Assembly (NCBI GenBank): GCA_002729525.1
Contig: PBYI01000051.1
Coordinates: 1 to 64,000 of the forward strand
DNA length: 64,000 bases
Direction of reading: 5' to 3'
DNA from: Nocardioides sp.
Lineage (GTDB): Bacteria; Actinomycetota; Actinomycetes; Propionibacteriales; Nocardioidaceae
How positions within the stretch are numbered: position 1 is the stretch's first letter; each line of letters opens with the position of its first letter. The translations under genes and the position numbers were made by a program. Below are positions 35,141-44,058 of the stretch, in pieces. A model generated the notes under the pieces. It searched no databases and was not told the DNA's origin. It worked only from the letters and a program-made list of their open reading frames with translations.

Positions 35141-36256
35141 TCAGCCGACGGTGTAGACGAGGTCCTCGTAGCCGCTGATCTCGCGGTCCTCGGGCGTGAC
35201 CCAGGTGTCGACGTTGTCGGCGGTGTAGCCCGTCGAGGCGACGACGACCTGGTCCGGAGCCTCGCCGGCAGCGGCCAGCTCGGCGACGGCGAAGAAGGTC
35301 CAGCCGAACTCCACGTTGTTCGGGTCCCAGGTGCGGGTCATCCGACCCTCCTGGACCGCCTGGATCGCCGACTCGTCGCCGTTGGTGCCGAAGACCAGCA
35401 CGCCGTCGGAGGACCCGTCGGAGATCTGCTTGCCGGCGGCCAGCACGGCCGCGGACGCGCCGAGCGCGGAGGTGTCGTTGTACGACCACACCGCGTCGAC
35501 GTCGGGGTAGCGGACCATCGTGTCGGTGACGAGCTGCTGCGCCCCGGCCGGCTGGTCGCTGGTGTTGGACACGTGCGCGACGACCTCGAGGCCCGCGGCC
35601 TCGGCCCGGTCGGTGAAGCACTCCACGGCGCTGTCGATCGACGGCACGCCGTCCAGGCCGATCGTCATGACGGTGCCGCCGGGGTACATGTCGGCGATCA
35701 TCTGGGCGTCCTGCTGCGACGGGCCGTCGTCCTCGCAGAGCTGGCTCTGGGTCCACACGACCGAGCTGATGCCGTTGTCGTCGGAGTTGGTGCCGATGAG
35801 CGGGATGCCCGCGTCGGTGACCTGCTGGTAGATGCCGGCGGTCGAGCCCGGGTCGAGCGTCCAGGTGCCGATGATGTCCGGCTGCTGCTGCAGCATCGTG
35901 GTCATGTTCGCGATCTGCTTGGACGGGTCGACGTTGGAGTCGAGCGAGGAGTAGTCCGAGCCGGACAGCTCGGCGGCCTGGGAGGCCCCGAGGTCGAACA
36001 TCTGCTGACCGACCTGCGCCTGCACGGGCGAGGCGTAGGCGACGGTGATCGACTCGTTCGGGATCTCGCCGAGGTCGCCGCTGCCGGTGGCCGGGGCCGC
36101 CGCGGCGGAGTCCCCGGAGTCGTCGGTGGTGGTCGCCGCGGAGGTCTCGGAGTCGGTGGCGGTGCTCGTGGTGTCGTCCGCGGTGCTGGAGCACGCTGCG
36201 AGCGCGGCGGCCAGCACGGCGGTGACGGCGACGGGGCCGAGCTTGGTCTTGAGCAT
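35141..36256 (-). CDS. Sugar-type ABC transporter substrate-binding lipoprotein (RbsB-like)
   Basis: 371 residues; lipobox A-L-A-A-C with Cys22, then a Ser/Thr/Asp-rich linker (to about residue 65). Peripla_BP_4-type body: I-T-V-A-Y-A-S-P, I-P-L-I-G-T-N-S-D, V-W-S-Y-N-D-T-S-A-L-G and G-T-N-G-D-E-S-A. Such proteins bind pentoses, inositol, autoinducer-2 or related polyols. Gene order binding protein last after ATPase and permease, all minus strand; function with those at 37615 and 36437. Confidence 0.9.
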   Translation of the reverse strand: MLKTKLGPVAVTAVLAAALAACSSTADDTTSTATDSETSAATTTDDSGDSAAAAPATGSGDLGEIPNESITVAYASPVQAQVGQQMFDLGASQAAELSGSDYSSLDSNVDPSKQIANMTTMLQQQPDIIGTWTLDPGSTAGIYQQVTDAGIPLIGTNSDDNGISSVVWTQSQLCEDDGPSQQDAQMIADMYPGGTVMTIGLDGVPSIDSAVECFTDRAEAAGLEVVAHVSNTSDQPAGAQQLVTDTMVRYPDVDAVWSYNDTSALGASAAVLAAGKQISDGSSDGVLVFGTNGDESAIQAVQEGRMTRTWDPNNVEFGWTFFAVAELAAAGEAPDQVVVASTGYTADNVDTWVTPEDREISGYEDLVYTVG

Positions 36257-36329
36257 GGGTGTGGTGCCTTCCTTCTGGTCAGACTGGTGAGCGCCGCGTC
36301 CGAGAAGGATGGGCCCGCGGCAGGGGCGG

Positions 36330-36355
36330 TCACGGCCCCGTCGGTGGGGTCGTGA
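36330..36355 (-). terminator. Hairpin between permease and binding-protein genes
   Basis: TCACGGCCCC pairs with GGGGTCGTGA (one mismatch), six-base loop, in the 180-base gap after the permease stop. Likely partial terminator or processing stem. Confidence 0.4.
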
Positions 36356-36436
36356 GATCAGCAGGGCGCGACGACGTCGCGACCGTTCATGGGGTGGTTG
36401 GTCGGGTGCTGCTGGGAGCCGGTCGGCGGCGTCGGG

Positions 36437-37561
36437 TCAGGCGCGCTGCTGCTCCGGGGCCTCGGGGGCGTCCGGGGCCAGGACCTGGTCACCGGTGATG
36501 ACCGTCCGGGGCTTGCGGGTGAACCAGCCCCGGTCCCGTCCGGTGGAGATGAGGACGGCGAGGAGGAGCACGCCGCCGTTGACGGTGCCGGTCCAGAAGG
36601 CCGACACCTGGCTGATGGTGAGGCCGTTGGTGATGACACCGAGGAACAGCACCCCGAGCACCGTGCCGAAGATGCCGCCCTCGCCACCGGTGAACGCCGT
36701 GCCACCGAGCAGGACCGCCGCGAGCACGGCCATCAGCAGGCTCGGGTCGGTCGTCGCGCTGGCGCCGGAGAGCCGGCCGACCTGGACGAGCGCCGCGATG
36801 CCGGCCGCCAGCCCCGCGAGGACGTAGGTGCAGAGCATGACCCTGGTGACGTTGATGCCGTTGATGCGGGCCGCCTCCTGGTTGGAGCCGACGGCGAAGA
36901 GCGAGCGCCCGTAGGAGGTGTAGCGCAGGACGGCGCCGGCGATCAGGGCGAGCACGACGTCGAAGATCATGATGTAGGGGATCGGGCCGAGTCGGCCGGT
37001 GACGAAGGTCATCAGCGGCGCGAAGCCGGGCGCGGAGAACACGCTGATCGTGGCGCCCTCGTTGCTCACCTGCGCCAGCGACGAGTAGATCGTCATCGTC
37101 CCGAGCGTGACGACTAGGAACGACATGCGCACCCACGCGATGAGGATGCCGTTGGCGAGTCCCAGCGCGACGCCGGCGAGCAGGACCGCGATCAGGGCCA
37201 CGACGAACGAGTGACCGTCGGCGAGCACGAAGCCCAGGCACATGCCGGCCAACGTGGTCGCGGAGACCGTGGAGAGATCGAGGCCGCCCGAGATGACCAC
37301 GAACGTCGCGCCGACCGCCAGGACCAGGACGACGCTGTTGCTGGCGACCAGGTTGCTGATGTTGGCCCAGGTCATGAAGATCGGCTGCGTCATCCAGAAG
37401 TAGACGACGACGAGCGCGAAGGCGAGCATCAGACCCGCGTGCTTGCCGAGCACCGGGCGCAGCCCGGCGAGGGCCTTCGACCGCTCGCCCGGTGCCTGCC
37501 GGGACTCGCGGGGCTGGTCGAGCTGGATGCTGTCGGGATTCCCGATCTCGTACGTGGTCAT
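36437..37561 (-). CDS. Sugar-type ABC transporter permease (RbsC-like)
   Basis: 374 residues of the BPD_transp_2 family with about ten membrane segments, cytosolic N-terminus of 45 residues. Typical G-L-D-L-S-T-V-S, N-G-I-L-I-A-W-V and G-R-S-L-F-A-V-G-S-N-Q-E-A-A-R-I-N-G-I-N-V segments; the last contacts the ATPase. The ATPase gene ends 53 bases upstream of this start. Confidence 0.92.
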   Translation of the reverse strand: MTTYEIGNPDSIQLDQPRESRQAPGERSKALAGLRPVLGKHAGLMLAFALVVVYFWMTQPIFMTWANISNLVASNSVVLVLAVGATFVVISGGLDLSTVSATTLAGMCLGFVLADGHSFVVALIAVLLAGVALGLANGILIAWVRMSFLVVTLGTMTIYSSLAQVSNEGATISVFSAPGFAPLMTFVTGRLGPIPYIMIFDVVLALIAGAVLRYTSYGRSLFAVGSNQEAARINGINVTRVMLCTYVLAGLAAGIAALVQVGRLSGASATTDPSLLMAVLAAVLLGGTAFTGGEGGIFGTVLGVLFLGVITNGLTISQVSAFWTGTVNGGVLLLAVLISTGRDRGWFTRKPRTVITGDQVLAPDAPEAPEQQRA

Positions 37562-37614
37562 GGTCGTTCGCCCTTCGGGTCGCAGTCGTGCGGAGACGGT
37601 GGAGGAGGGGGCGC

Positions 37615-39150
37615 TCAGGACGCCTTGGCGTGGACGCGGCCGGCGACCGCCACGCTCGCCACGGCTTCCTCGTCGAAGTCGTCGGAGCCGAATCGTCCGC
37701 GGATCTCGCCCTGGTGGTAGACGACGATCTCGTCGGCCATGCCCAGGAGCTCGGGGATCTCGGAGGAGATGATGATGATCGCGGCGCCCTGCGACGCCAG
37801 GTCCTGCAGCAGGCGGTAGATCGCGCTCTTCGCGCCGACGTCCACACCACGGGTCGGCTCGGTGAGCACGTAGACCTCGCAGCCGCGGGCGAAGACCCGG
37901 CCGAGGACGACCTTCTGCTGGTTGCCGCCCGACAGCGTGGAGATCGCGACGCCGGAGCTCGCGGCGACGACCCCGTAGCGCTCCATGCTCGACTCGACCC
38001 GACGGCGCTCGACGCCGAGCTGCATCACGCCGAGCCGGCTGAGCTGCTGCATCCAGGAGAGCGCGAAGTTCTCGGCCACGCTGCGCCCCGGGAGGATGCA
38101 CTGGCCCTTGCGGTCCTCGGGCACGAAGCCGATGCCGTGGGCGAGCGCCTCGCGCGGGCTGCCGACGTACGCCGTGTAGCCGTTGACGATCACGTCGCCC
38201 CTGCTGGGCAGGACCCCGCCCAGGGCCAGGCCCAGCTCGGTCTTCCCGGAGCCGACGAGTCCGGCGACGCCGAGGATCTGACCCTTGCGGAGCTTGAAGC
38301 TGGTGGGCTTGAGGCTGCCGTCGAGCGTCTCGAGGTCCTGCACCTCGAGCACGACCTCGCCCGGCTCGACGTCGCGGGAGCCGAAGTAGTCCTGGAGGTC
38401 GCGGCCGACCATCATCCGCACCAGCTGCTCCTCGGTCGTCTCCGGGAGCGGTACGTCGCCGACGAGCGCGCCGTCGCGCAGGACGGTCGCACGCGTGGCG
38501 GAGCGGTACAGCTCGGGCATGCGGTGGCTGATCATCAGGACCGCCACCCCGCTCGCGGCGAGCTCCTCGACGACGGTCAGGAGTCGGTCGGTGGCGGTCT
38601 CGGAGAGCGAGCTGGTCGCCTCGTCCAGGATGAGCAGGCGGGCGTCGGTCGACAGCGCGCGGGCGATCTCGATCTCCTGCTGGAGCTCGATGCTGAGCGA
38701 GGAGACGCGGGTCGTCGGGGACACGTGCACGCCGAGCCGGTCGAGGATCCGTCGGGCATCGGCCTTGAGCCGCGGCCAGTCGATGATCCCGAGCCGGGTG
38801 CGCGGGAGGCGTCCGAGGTAGATGTTCTCGGCGACGGTGAGGCTGGTCGCCAGGGTCAGCTCCTGGCTGATGGTCACGATGCCGTGCTCGAGGGCGACGG
38901 CGGGGTTCGGGATCGAGACCAGCTCGCCGTCGACGTAGATCCGACCGCTGTCGGGCGTGTAGAGGCCGCCGATGATCTTCGACAGCGTCGACTTGCCCGA
39001 GCCGTTCTCCCCGGTCAGGGCGTGGATCTCACCCGCGTGGATCGTCAGGTCGACGTTGTCGAGCGCTCGGACTCCGGGGAACGACTTGCTGGCTCCCTCG
39101 ACGCGGATCAGCGGCTGGGTGGTGGTCGTCGGACCGTGCTGGTCGGTCAT
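37615..39150 (-). CDS. Sugar-type ABC transporter ATP-binding protein (RbsA-like, two ATPase domains)
   Basis: 511 residues, two nucleotide-binding domains. Domain 1: Walker A G-E-N-G-S-G-K-S-T, degenerate signature L-S-I-E-L-Q-Q, Walker B L-L-I-L-D-E-A. Domain 2: degenerate Walker A G-L-V-G-S-G-K-T, intact signature L-S-G-G-N-Q-Q-K, but Walker B reads V-Y-V-L-T-E-P, with Thr in place of the usual Asp. Asymmetric sites are known in this family; the Thr is noteworthy. First gene of the importer set; a TGTTTC-n6-GAAACA dyad lies 126 bases upstream. Confidence 0.92.
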   Translation of the reverse strand: MTDQHGPTTTTQPLIRVEGASKSFPGVRALDNVDLTIHAGEIHALTGENGSGKSTLSKIIGGLYTPDSGRIYVDGELVSIPNPAVALEHGIVTISQELTLATSLTVAENIYLGRLPRTRLGIIDWPRLKADARRILDRLGVHVSPTTRVSSLSIELQQEIEIARALSTDARLLILDEATSSLSETATDRLLTVVEELAASGVAVLMISHRMPELYRSATRATVLRDGALVGDVPLPETTEEQLVRMMVGRDLQDYFGSRDVEPGEVVLEVQDLETLDGSLKPTSFKLRKGQILGVAGLVGSGKTELGLALGGVLPSRGDVIVNGYTAYVGSPREALAHGIGFVPEDRKGQCILPGRSVAENFALSWMQQLSRLGVMQLGVERRRVESSMERYGVVAASSGVAISTLSGGNQQKVVLGRVFARGCEVYVLTEPTRGVDVGAKSAIYRLLQDLASQGAAIIIISSEIPELLGMADEIVVYHQGEIRGRFGSDDFDEEAVASVAVAGRVHAKAS

Positions 39151-39275
39151 CGCCTGCGCCTCCTGACGTTGGTCTGGCTCTGCTTTCGGGTGTGCCCCGC
39201 GGGTTGGTGAGAGTGTGTTGAGCGGCTGACCGCCCGGGGGCCGACCGGTCCGCTGGGCGAACTCCGCCGCTCAGT

Positions 39276-39293
39276 TGTTTCCTGTCCGAAACA
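39276..39293. promoter_or_regulatory. Inverted repeat TGTTTC-n6-GAAACA upstream of the sugar importer
   Basis: Perfect 6-bp arms, six-base spacer, in the gap before the ATPase gene. CCGAAAC half-sites recur at 43896-43901/43916-43922 and 32879-32885, so a common regulator, perhaps the IclR protein at 40627, is possible. Confidence 0.4.
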
Positions 39294-39317
39294 CGTCGGC
39301 CGCGGGCACCCGGCCGC

Positions 39318-40559
39318 TCAGGGACGGCGGTGGGCCACGACCTTCTTCGCGAGCCGGCGCAGGTCGACGGACTCGTCGATGAGCTCGTCGACGGTGACGG
39401 GCAGGTCCACCTCCATCAGCTTCATCCCCGCCCGGACCTCCTTGGGCCGGTTGACCGCGAAGACGCCGGCGACCCGATCGCCCTGGAGGTGGAAGGCGGC
39501 GAACGACGTGCCGGCCCGGTGGTCGCCGCGCACGATGACCTCGTCAGCCCCGCCGAGCTCGCCGGCGGTCTGGATGTTCAGGTCGAACTGGTCACTCCAG
39601 AACCACGGGGGCTCGCGACGCGGCGGCTCCTGGTCGAGCATGGCCGCTGCTGCGACAGCCGCCTGGTCCTGGGCGTTCTGGAACGACTCGTAGCGGACCA
39701 TCCGGTCCCCGCTCCACGACGGCTGAACGGTCACGTCGCCCGCCGCGAACACGTGCGAGTTGCTGGTGCGGGCGCGGGCGTCGACGACGATCCCCCCGTC
39801 GGTCCGCAGGCCGAGACCTTCGGCGAGCTCGGTGCGCGGGGTCATCCCGACGCCGACGACCGCAAGGTCGGCCTGGAGCACCGTGCCGTCCTCGAGCTCG
39901 ACCTCCTGGAGATGCCCGCTGCCCCGGAGGGCGCGGACACCCACACCCATGCCGATGCGTACGCCGCGCTCGAGGTGCTGCTCGGCGACGTACCCGCCCC
40001 ACTCCGGACCGAGACCACGCGCGAGCGGGACCGTCGCGGCCTCGACGACCGTGACCTCGCACCCGAGCATCCGCGCACTCGCAGCGACCTCCAGGCCGAT
40101 GAAGCCGCCACCGATGACGACCAGCCGGCCGCCCTGTGCGAGCAGCGGGGCCAGCTCGAGGGCCTCGTCGATGTCGCGGAGGGTGAACACGCCCGGCAGG
40201 TCCAGCCCCGGCAGGTCCACGTCGCGCGGGCGTCCGCCGGTGGCGAGCAGCACCTGGTCCGAGCGCACCCGTCGGCCGCTCGCTAGGACGACGTCCCGCT
40301 CGGCGGCGACGACCTCGACGACCCGGTCACCGGGGACGAACTCGATCTCGACGTCGTCCCACGCGTCGCGCAGGGTCAGCTCGGCGAGGCCGACCGTTCC
40401 GTGCAGCACGCCCTTGGAGAGCGGCGGCCGCTCGTACGGCGCGTGGCGTTCCTCCCCGACGAGCACCACCCGGCCGTCGAACCCGCGCGACCGCAGGGCC
40501 TCGGCGGCCCTGAGGCCGGCCAGGCTGGCGCCGACGATGGTGAACACCTGGCGTGACAT
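39318..40559 (-). CDS. FAD-dependent ferredoxin reductase (BphA4-like)
   Basis: 413 residues. FAD-binding I-V-G-A-S-L-A-G at 8-15, E-R-P-P-L-S-K, NAD-binding V-V-I-G-G-G-F-I-G-L-E near 150 and T-S-N-S-H-V-F-A-A-G-D. Reductase_C domain at the end. Enzymes of this type reduce the ferredoxin of three-component ring-hydroxylating oxygenases with NADH, and are the expected donor to the Rieske ferredoxin at 42574. AAGGAG seven bases before ATG. Last gene of the run from 43856. Confidence 0.93.
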   Translation of the reverse strand: MSRQVFTIVGASLAGLRAAEALRSRGFDGRVVLVGEERHAPYERPPLSKGVLHGTVGLAELTLRDAWDDVEIEFVPGDRVVEVVAAERDVVLASGRRVRSDQVLLATGGRPRDVDLPGLDLPGVFTLRDIDEALELAPLLAQGGRLVVIGGGFIGLEVAASARMLGCEVTVVEAATVPLARGLGPEWGGYVAEQHLERGVRIGMGVGVRALRGSGHLQEVELEDGTVLQADLAVVGVGMTPRTELAEGLGLRTDGGIVVDARARTSNSHVFAAGDVTVQPSWSGDRMVRYESFQNAQDQAAVAAAAMLDQEPPRREPPWFWSDQFDLNIQTAGELGGADEVIVRGDHRAGTSFAAFHLQGDRVAGVFAVNRPKEVRAGMKLMEVDLPVTVDELIDESVDLRRLAKKVVAHRRP

Positions 40560-40626
40560 GTCATGGCTCCTTGAGAGTGTGGGGGCGCCTCCTTCGAGGA
40601 GCCCATGAGCGTCCGCCTGAGGGGAG

Positions 40627-41421
40627 TCAGGTCATGGACATGGCCCGGGCGATCCGTCGGGCCTGCGTGGTCATCGCCGTCTTCAGCTCCTGCGGGATCC
40701 GGGTCGCCTGGTTGCTCAGCCCGGCGGTGATCGCCCCGACCACCCGACCGTCCTCGGTCAGGATCGGCACGCCCATGGCGGCGGAGTCCATGCGGATCTC
40801 GTTGCGGACCCAGGAGACGCCGGTACGGCGGATCTCCTCCATCTCGCGGGCCAGCTTCTCCGGGCCGCCGATGGTGAACGGCGTCATCGCCACCAGCGGC
40901 TGGGCGACGACCTCCTCGAACACCTCCGGCGGGCTGAAGGCGAGGATCGCCTTGCCGGAGGCCGTGCAGTGCAGGGGCGCCCGGGTGCCGACGCCCATCC
41001 AGTAGCTGGAGTGGTCCTGGCCCGGTGCCCAGATCTTGTCCACGCACCGCACGCTCTGGCGCCCGTGCGGGACGCTGAGGTTCATCGTCGTCCGGAACAT
41101 CGCGAACAGCTCGGCGATGTAGGGGTGGCCGACCTCGGCGAGCGTCGCCGACGTGGGGGCCATGTCCCCGAGCTCGGCGAGCCGGGACCCGAGCTGGTAG
41201 AGCCCGTCGACCCGGTTGACCACGCCCCACTCGACCAGCTCGGTGCAGAGCCGGTAGACGGTGGTCTTGGAGATCCCGGACTCCCGGGCCAGCGCGGTGA
41301 GGCCCAGCGGGCCCTGGGCGCCGAGGGTCTCGACGAGGCACTTGACCTTGTCGATGACCGAGTCGGCGGCGGGGTCGCTCTGCATGGCGGTCCGGTCGAG
41401 GTGGTGGATGGACTGTGACAT
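40627..41421 (-). CDS. IclR-family transcriptional regulator
   Basis: 264 residues: N-terminal winged helix (about 20-85; G-P-L-G-L-T-A-L-A-R-E-S-G-I-S-K-T-T-V-Y-R) and a C-terminal ligand domain (P-L-H-C-T-A-S-G-K-A-I-L-A, A-A-M-G-V-P-I-L, V-V-G-A-I-T-A-G-L-S). The family senses aromatic acids, sugars or glyoxylate. Position inside the catabolic island, between hydrolase and reductase genes on the same strand, makes it the likely local regulator. Confidence 0.92.
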   Translation of the reverse strand: MSQSIHHLDRTAMQSDPAADSVIDKVKCLVETLGAQGPLGLTALARESGISKTTVYRLCTELVEWGVVNRVDGLYQLGSRLAELGDMAPTSATLAEVGHPYIAELFAMFRTTMNLSVPHGRQSVRCVDKIWAPGQDHSSYWMGVGTRAPLHCTASGKAILAFSPPEVFEEVVAQPLVAMTPFTIGGPEKLAREMEEIRRTGVSWVRNEIRMDSAAMGVPILTEDGRVVGAITAGLSNQATRIPQELKTAMTTQARRIARAMSMT

Positions 41422-41548
41422 CGGCGCGTTTCCCTCAGGTACTCGAGTGACGTGGTGCGGGAAGTGCGTCGTTGCGAGGTCCCACGAGCGATCGTCGAGG
41501 GGCCGACCGCGTCCCCCGGTTTCCGGAACGGGTCGGCCCGGCACTGGA

Positions 41549-42442
41549 TCAGGAACCGTGTGTCCCGGAGTCGAGGAAGCCCTTCACGATCGCCACGAAG
41601 TCGTGCGGCCGCTCCTCCTCCATGTGGTGGCCGGCCTCGTCCTGGAGGTAGACGTCGCCGTACGGCGCGATGTCCGACAGCAGCACCGGGTAGGTGTTCT
41701 GCACGAAGATGTCCTGCTTGCCGTAGAAGAACAGCAGCCGTGCCTGCACCGTGGCGAGCTTGGCGTGCAGGTCGTCGGGCTCGCCCCACGCCTCGGGCGC
41801 CGAGCCGAGGTAGCGCTGGCCCTCGGTGAGGCTGTACAGGTAGCGCAGCGCCACGTTGGTGTCGTCGACCGTGGCCGGGTCGAAGTACTCCAGCCGGGTC
41901 ATGATGTTGACGATCTTGTCCTTCGACGGACCGTCGCCGGCGTAGTAGTTCATCCAGGTGGTCGCGCCCTCCTCACCGAGCTCCGGCGTCTTGGCGCCAC
42001 GGCCCTCGAAGACCGGTTCGCTCCCGGTGATGACCATCTTGCGGGTCAGGTCGGGACGTGCGGCGGCCAGCGCGATCGCGGCCGAGCCGCCGATCGAGTT
42101 GCAGACGAAGTCGGCACCGGTCACGCCGAGCTCGTCCAGCGCCGCGGCGATCTTGGCTCCGTGCCAGGTCCACACCGGGCCCTCGGCCTCCGCCTGGGTG
42201 GAGAACCCGTAGTTCTGCATGTCCACGAGGATCACGTGGCGGTCCTCGGCGAAGAGCGGCGCGACCGTCCAGAAGTCGGTCCACGAGGTGCAGCCCGGGC
42301 CGCCGCCGTGCAGGAAGACCGTCGGGCGGCCCGAGCCGAGCTCGGCGACCCAGATGCTGTCGCCGTCACCCGAGGGGACGAGCCGACCCTCGGGGGCACC
42401 GAGTGCGTAGACCTCGTCGATGGTGGTCGCTTCGATCGTCAT
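41549..42442 (-). CDS. Alpha/beta hydrolase, meta-cleavage-product-hydrolase-like
   Basis: 297 residues. Oxyanion segment F-L-H-G-G-G-P-G at 43-50, nucleophile Ser116 in C-N-S-I-G-G (BphD/HsaD/XylF enzymes have G-N-S-M-G-G), acid in Y-G-K-Q-D and His in A-G-H-H-M-E-E-E-R-P. These enzymes split C-C bonds of ring-fission products. No extradiol dioxygenase is encoded in this window, so the substrate may come from elsewhere. AAGGAGTGTC before ATG. Confidence 0.88.
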   Translation of the reverse strand: MTIEATTIDEVYALGAPEGRLVPSGDGDSIWVAELGSGRPTVFLHGGGPGCTSWTDFWTVAPLFAEDRHVILVDMQNYGFSTQAEAEGPVWTWHGAKIAAALDELGVTGADFVCNSIGGSAAIALAAARPDLTRKMVITGSEPVFEGRGAKTPELGEEGATTWMNYYAGDGPSKDKIVNIMTRLEYFDPATVDDTNVALRYLYSLTEGQRYLGSAPEAWGEPDDLHAKLATVQARLLFFYGKQDIFVQNTYPVLLSDIAPYGDVYLQDEAGHHMEEERPHDFVAIVKGFLDSGTHGS

Positions 42443-42573
42443 GACACTCCTTGGTTCGTGGCCCCCACCGGGGCGGTTCGGCTCGGGTGGGCTGCAGTGT
42501 GGTCAGCCCGGATGGCGTTCCCGCTCGGCTGGTCCGGTGAGCGGGCCGGGTTCTGTAAACCTCCGGTTACGAC

Positions 42574-42960
42574 TCAGCCGCGCAGCTGGTCGACGATGCA
42601 GCCGGTGCGTCCGCGCAGGTCGACGTAGACGTTCCCGTCGACGACGGCGACCGGGTAGGTGACGACCGCGTCCGTGGCCGGCAGGGTCAGCGCCTCGCCG
42701 GTCCTGATGTCGAACTTCGCCGCGTGCAGCTCGCACTCGACGGTCCCGTCCTCGATCCAGCCCTCGCCCAGGGAGTACTCCGAGTGCGTGCAGGTGTCGT
42801 CGCTGGCGTAGAAGCCGTCGTCCAGGTGGTAGACCGCCACCGGCGGCCTGAGCGGCAGCACCACGGCGGCGTCGACGTCGATCTCGTCGGCCGGGCCGGC
42901 GTCGTACCAGTCGGTCAGGTCCTCGATGGTGGTCGTCGCGTCGGTGTCGGTCATGGTCAC
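42574..42960 (-). CDS. Rieske-type ferredoxin of an oxygenase system
   Basis: 128 residues from GTG 42960, which overlaps the upstream stop (GTGA) and lies eight bases after AAAGGA; an ATG six bases on is the alternative. Rieske ligands C57-T-H59 and C76-E-L-H79. A 20-residue acidic N-terminal extension precedes the domain, unlike most BphA3 ferredoxins of about 105 residues. Carries electrons from reductase (39318) to oxygenase (30848). Confidence 0.9.
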   Translation of the reverse strand: MTMTDTDATTTIEDLTDWYDAGPADEIDVDAAVVLPLRPPVAVYHLDDGFYASDDTCTHSEYSLGEGWIEDGTVECELHAAKFDIRTGEALTLPATDAVVTYPVAVVDGNVYVDLRGRTGCIVDQLRG

Positions 42961-43856
42961 GCCGTCAGTCCTTTCAGGGTGTTGCGGGTCAGGAAATCCA
43001 GCACCGCGGTGGCCCACTCGTAGGGCCGCTCCATGGGCGGCCAGTGGCCGCACTCGTTGAGCAGGAGCACGTCGGCGCTGGGCATGTTGGCCAGGAAGAG
43101 CAGGGCCTGCTCGTAGGGCACCATCCGGTCGAACCGGCCGTGGACCACGAGGGTCGGGACGGTGAGGGAGCTGAGCGCCGACACGTTGCTGTGCGGGACG
43201 CTCACCGAGCGGGCGGTGGCCTCCCAGTGGTCCATGTGGTCGGCGCGGAACGCGAGCAGGTCGTCGATGAGCGCGTCGGTCACCTGCGACTCGTCGAACC
43301 ACAGGCTCCTCATCAGCCGGACGAGCTTGTCGCGGTCGTGGGGGTCCGCCTGGCTCTCCTCGTGCAGACGCCAGGTCTCGCCCGGGAAGTTCGCGAGCAG
43401 GTACGGGTCGCCGCCGGTCGAGGCGTGGCACGCACCGAGCACCAGCGCCTCCACCCGGTCCGGGTGCTGGAGCGCGAGGTCGAGCACCGTCGTGGCGCCC
43501 TGGGAGGTGCCGACGCAGGTCGCCTTCTCGATGCCGAGGTGGTCCATGACCCGGACCACCGCGCGCACGGTCACGTCGTGCGTCGGCTCGTGGAAGGTCA
43601 CCGGGCCCGTGTGGCCGTAGTTGGTCAGCTCCACGACGACGCACCGACGGTGGCGCGACAGGATCTCCAGCGCGTCGCGGTAGAGGAGCCACGCCGTGGA
43701 GCCGGGCTGCGGACCCCACGCGGAGCACAGGACGAGCGGCTCGCCCTCGCCCGTCTCCAGGTAGTAGATCGGACCTTCGGGCGAGTCGATCGTCCGCGCG
43801 ATCCCGTCGGGCGGGACGAGGTCGCGAGCGCCTGCGGCAGGCGGTGCGAGGGTCAT
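42957..43856 (-). CDS. Alpha/beta hydrolase
   Basis: 299 residues. Nucleophile in V-G-T-S-Q-G-A, acid in V-H-G-R-F-D-R-M-V, histidine in C-G-H-W-P-P-M-E-R-P. It differs from the meta-cleavage hydrolases (no H-G-G-G-P-G; instead C-S-A-W-G-P-Q) and could be an esterase, lactonase or haloalkane-type enzyme. GGAAGG ten bases before the ATG. First gene of the run hydrolase-ferredoxin-hydrolase-IclR-reductase. Confidence 0.85.
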   Translation of the reverse strand: MTLAPPAAGARDLVPPDGIARTIDSPEGPIYYLETGEGEPLVLCSAWGPQPGSTAWLLYRDALEILSRHRRCVVVELTNYGHTGPVTFHEPTHDVTVRAVVRVMDHLGIEKATCVGTSQGATTVLDLALQHPDRVEALVLGACHASTGGDPYLLANFPGETWRLHEESQADPHDRDKLVRLMRSLWFDESQVTDALIDDLLAFRADHMDHWEATARSVSVPHSNVSALSSLTVPTLVVHGRFDRMVPYEQALLFLANMPSADVLLLNECGHWPPMERPYEWATAVLDFLTRNTLKGLTA

Positions 43857-43892
43857 GGTGAGGGGCCTTCCGAACGTGGTGCGGTTGGTGTT

Positions 43893-43924
43893 CGCCGAAA
43901 CCCTGACCGCGCCATGTTTCGGCG
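43893..43924. promoter_or_regulatory. 9-bp inverted repeat CGCCGAAAC / GTTTCGGCG
   Basis: Perfect arms at 43893-43901 and 43916-43924, 14-base spacer, about 40 bases upstream of the hydrolase start at 43856 and in the divergent gap with the efflux pump gene. Operator candidate shared in core with 39276-39293. Confidence 0.45.
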
Positions 43925-44058
43925 CAATCGCATCGTCCGCTGAGCGAACCGATTCCTTGACCGACCTGCGCGTTCTCCGGGCCAATGGCCCGCATGGACC
44001 GGACCCGTCACCAGCGCCAGCCCTCGACCGAGGGCTTCCACGAAGCGCGTGACGAGGC

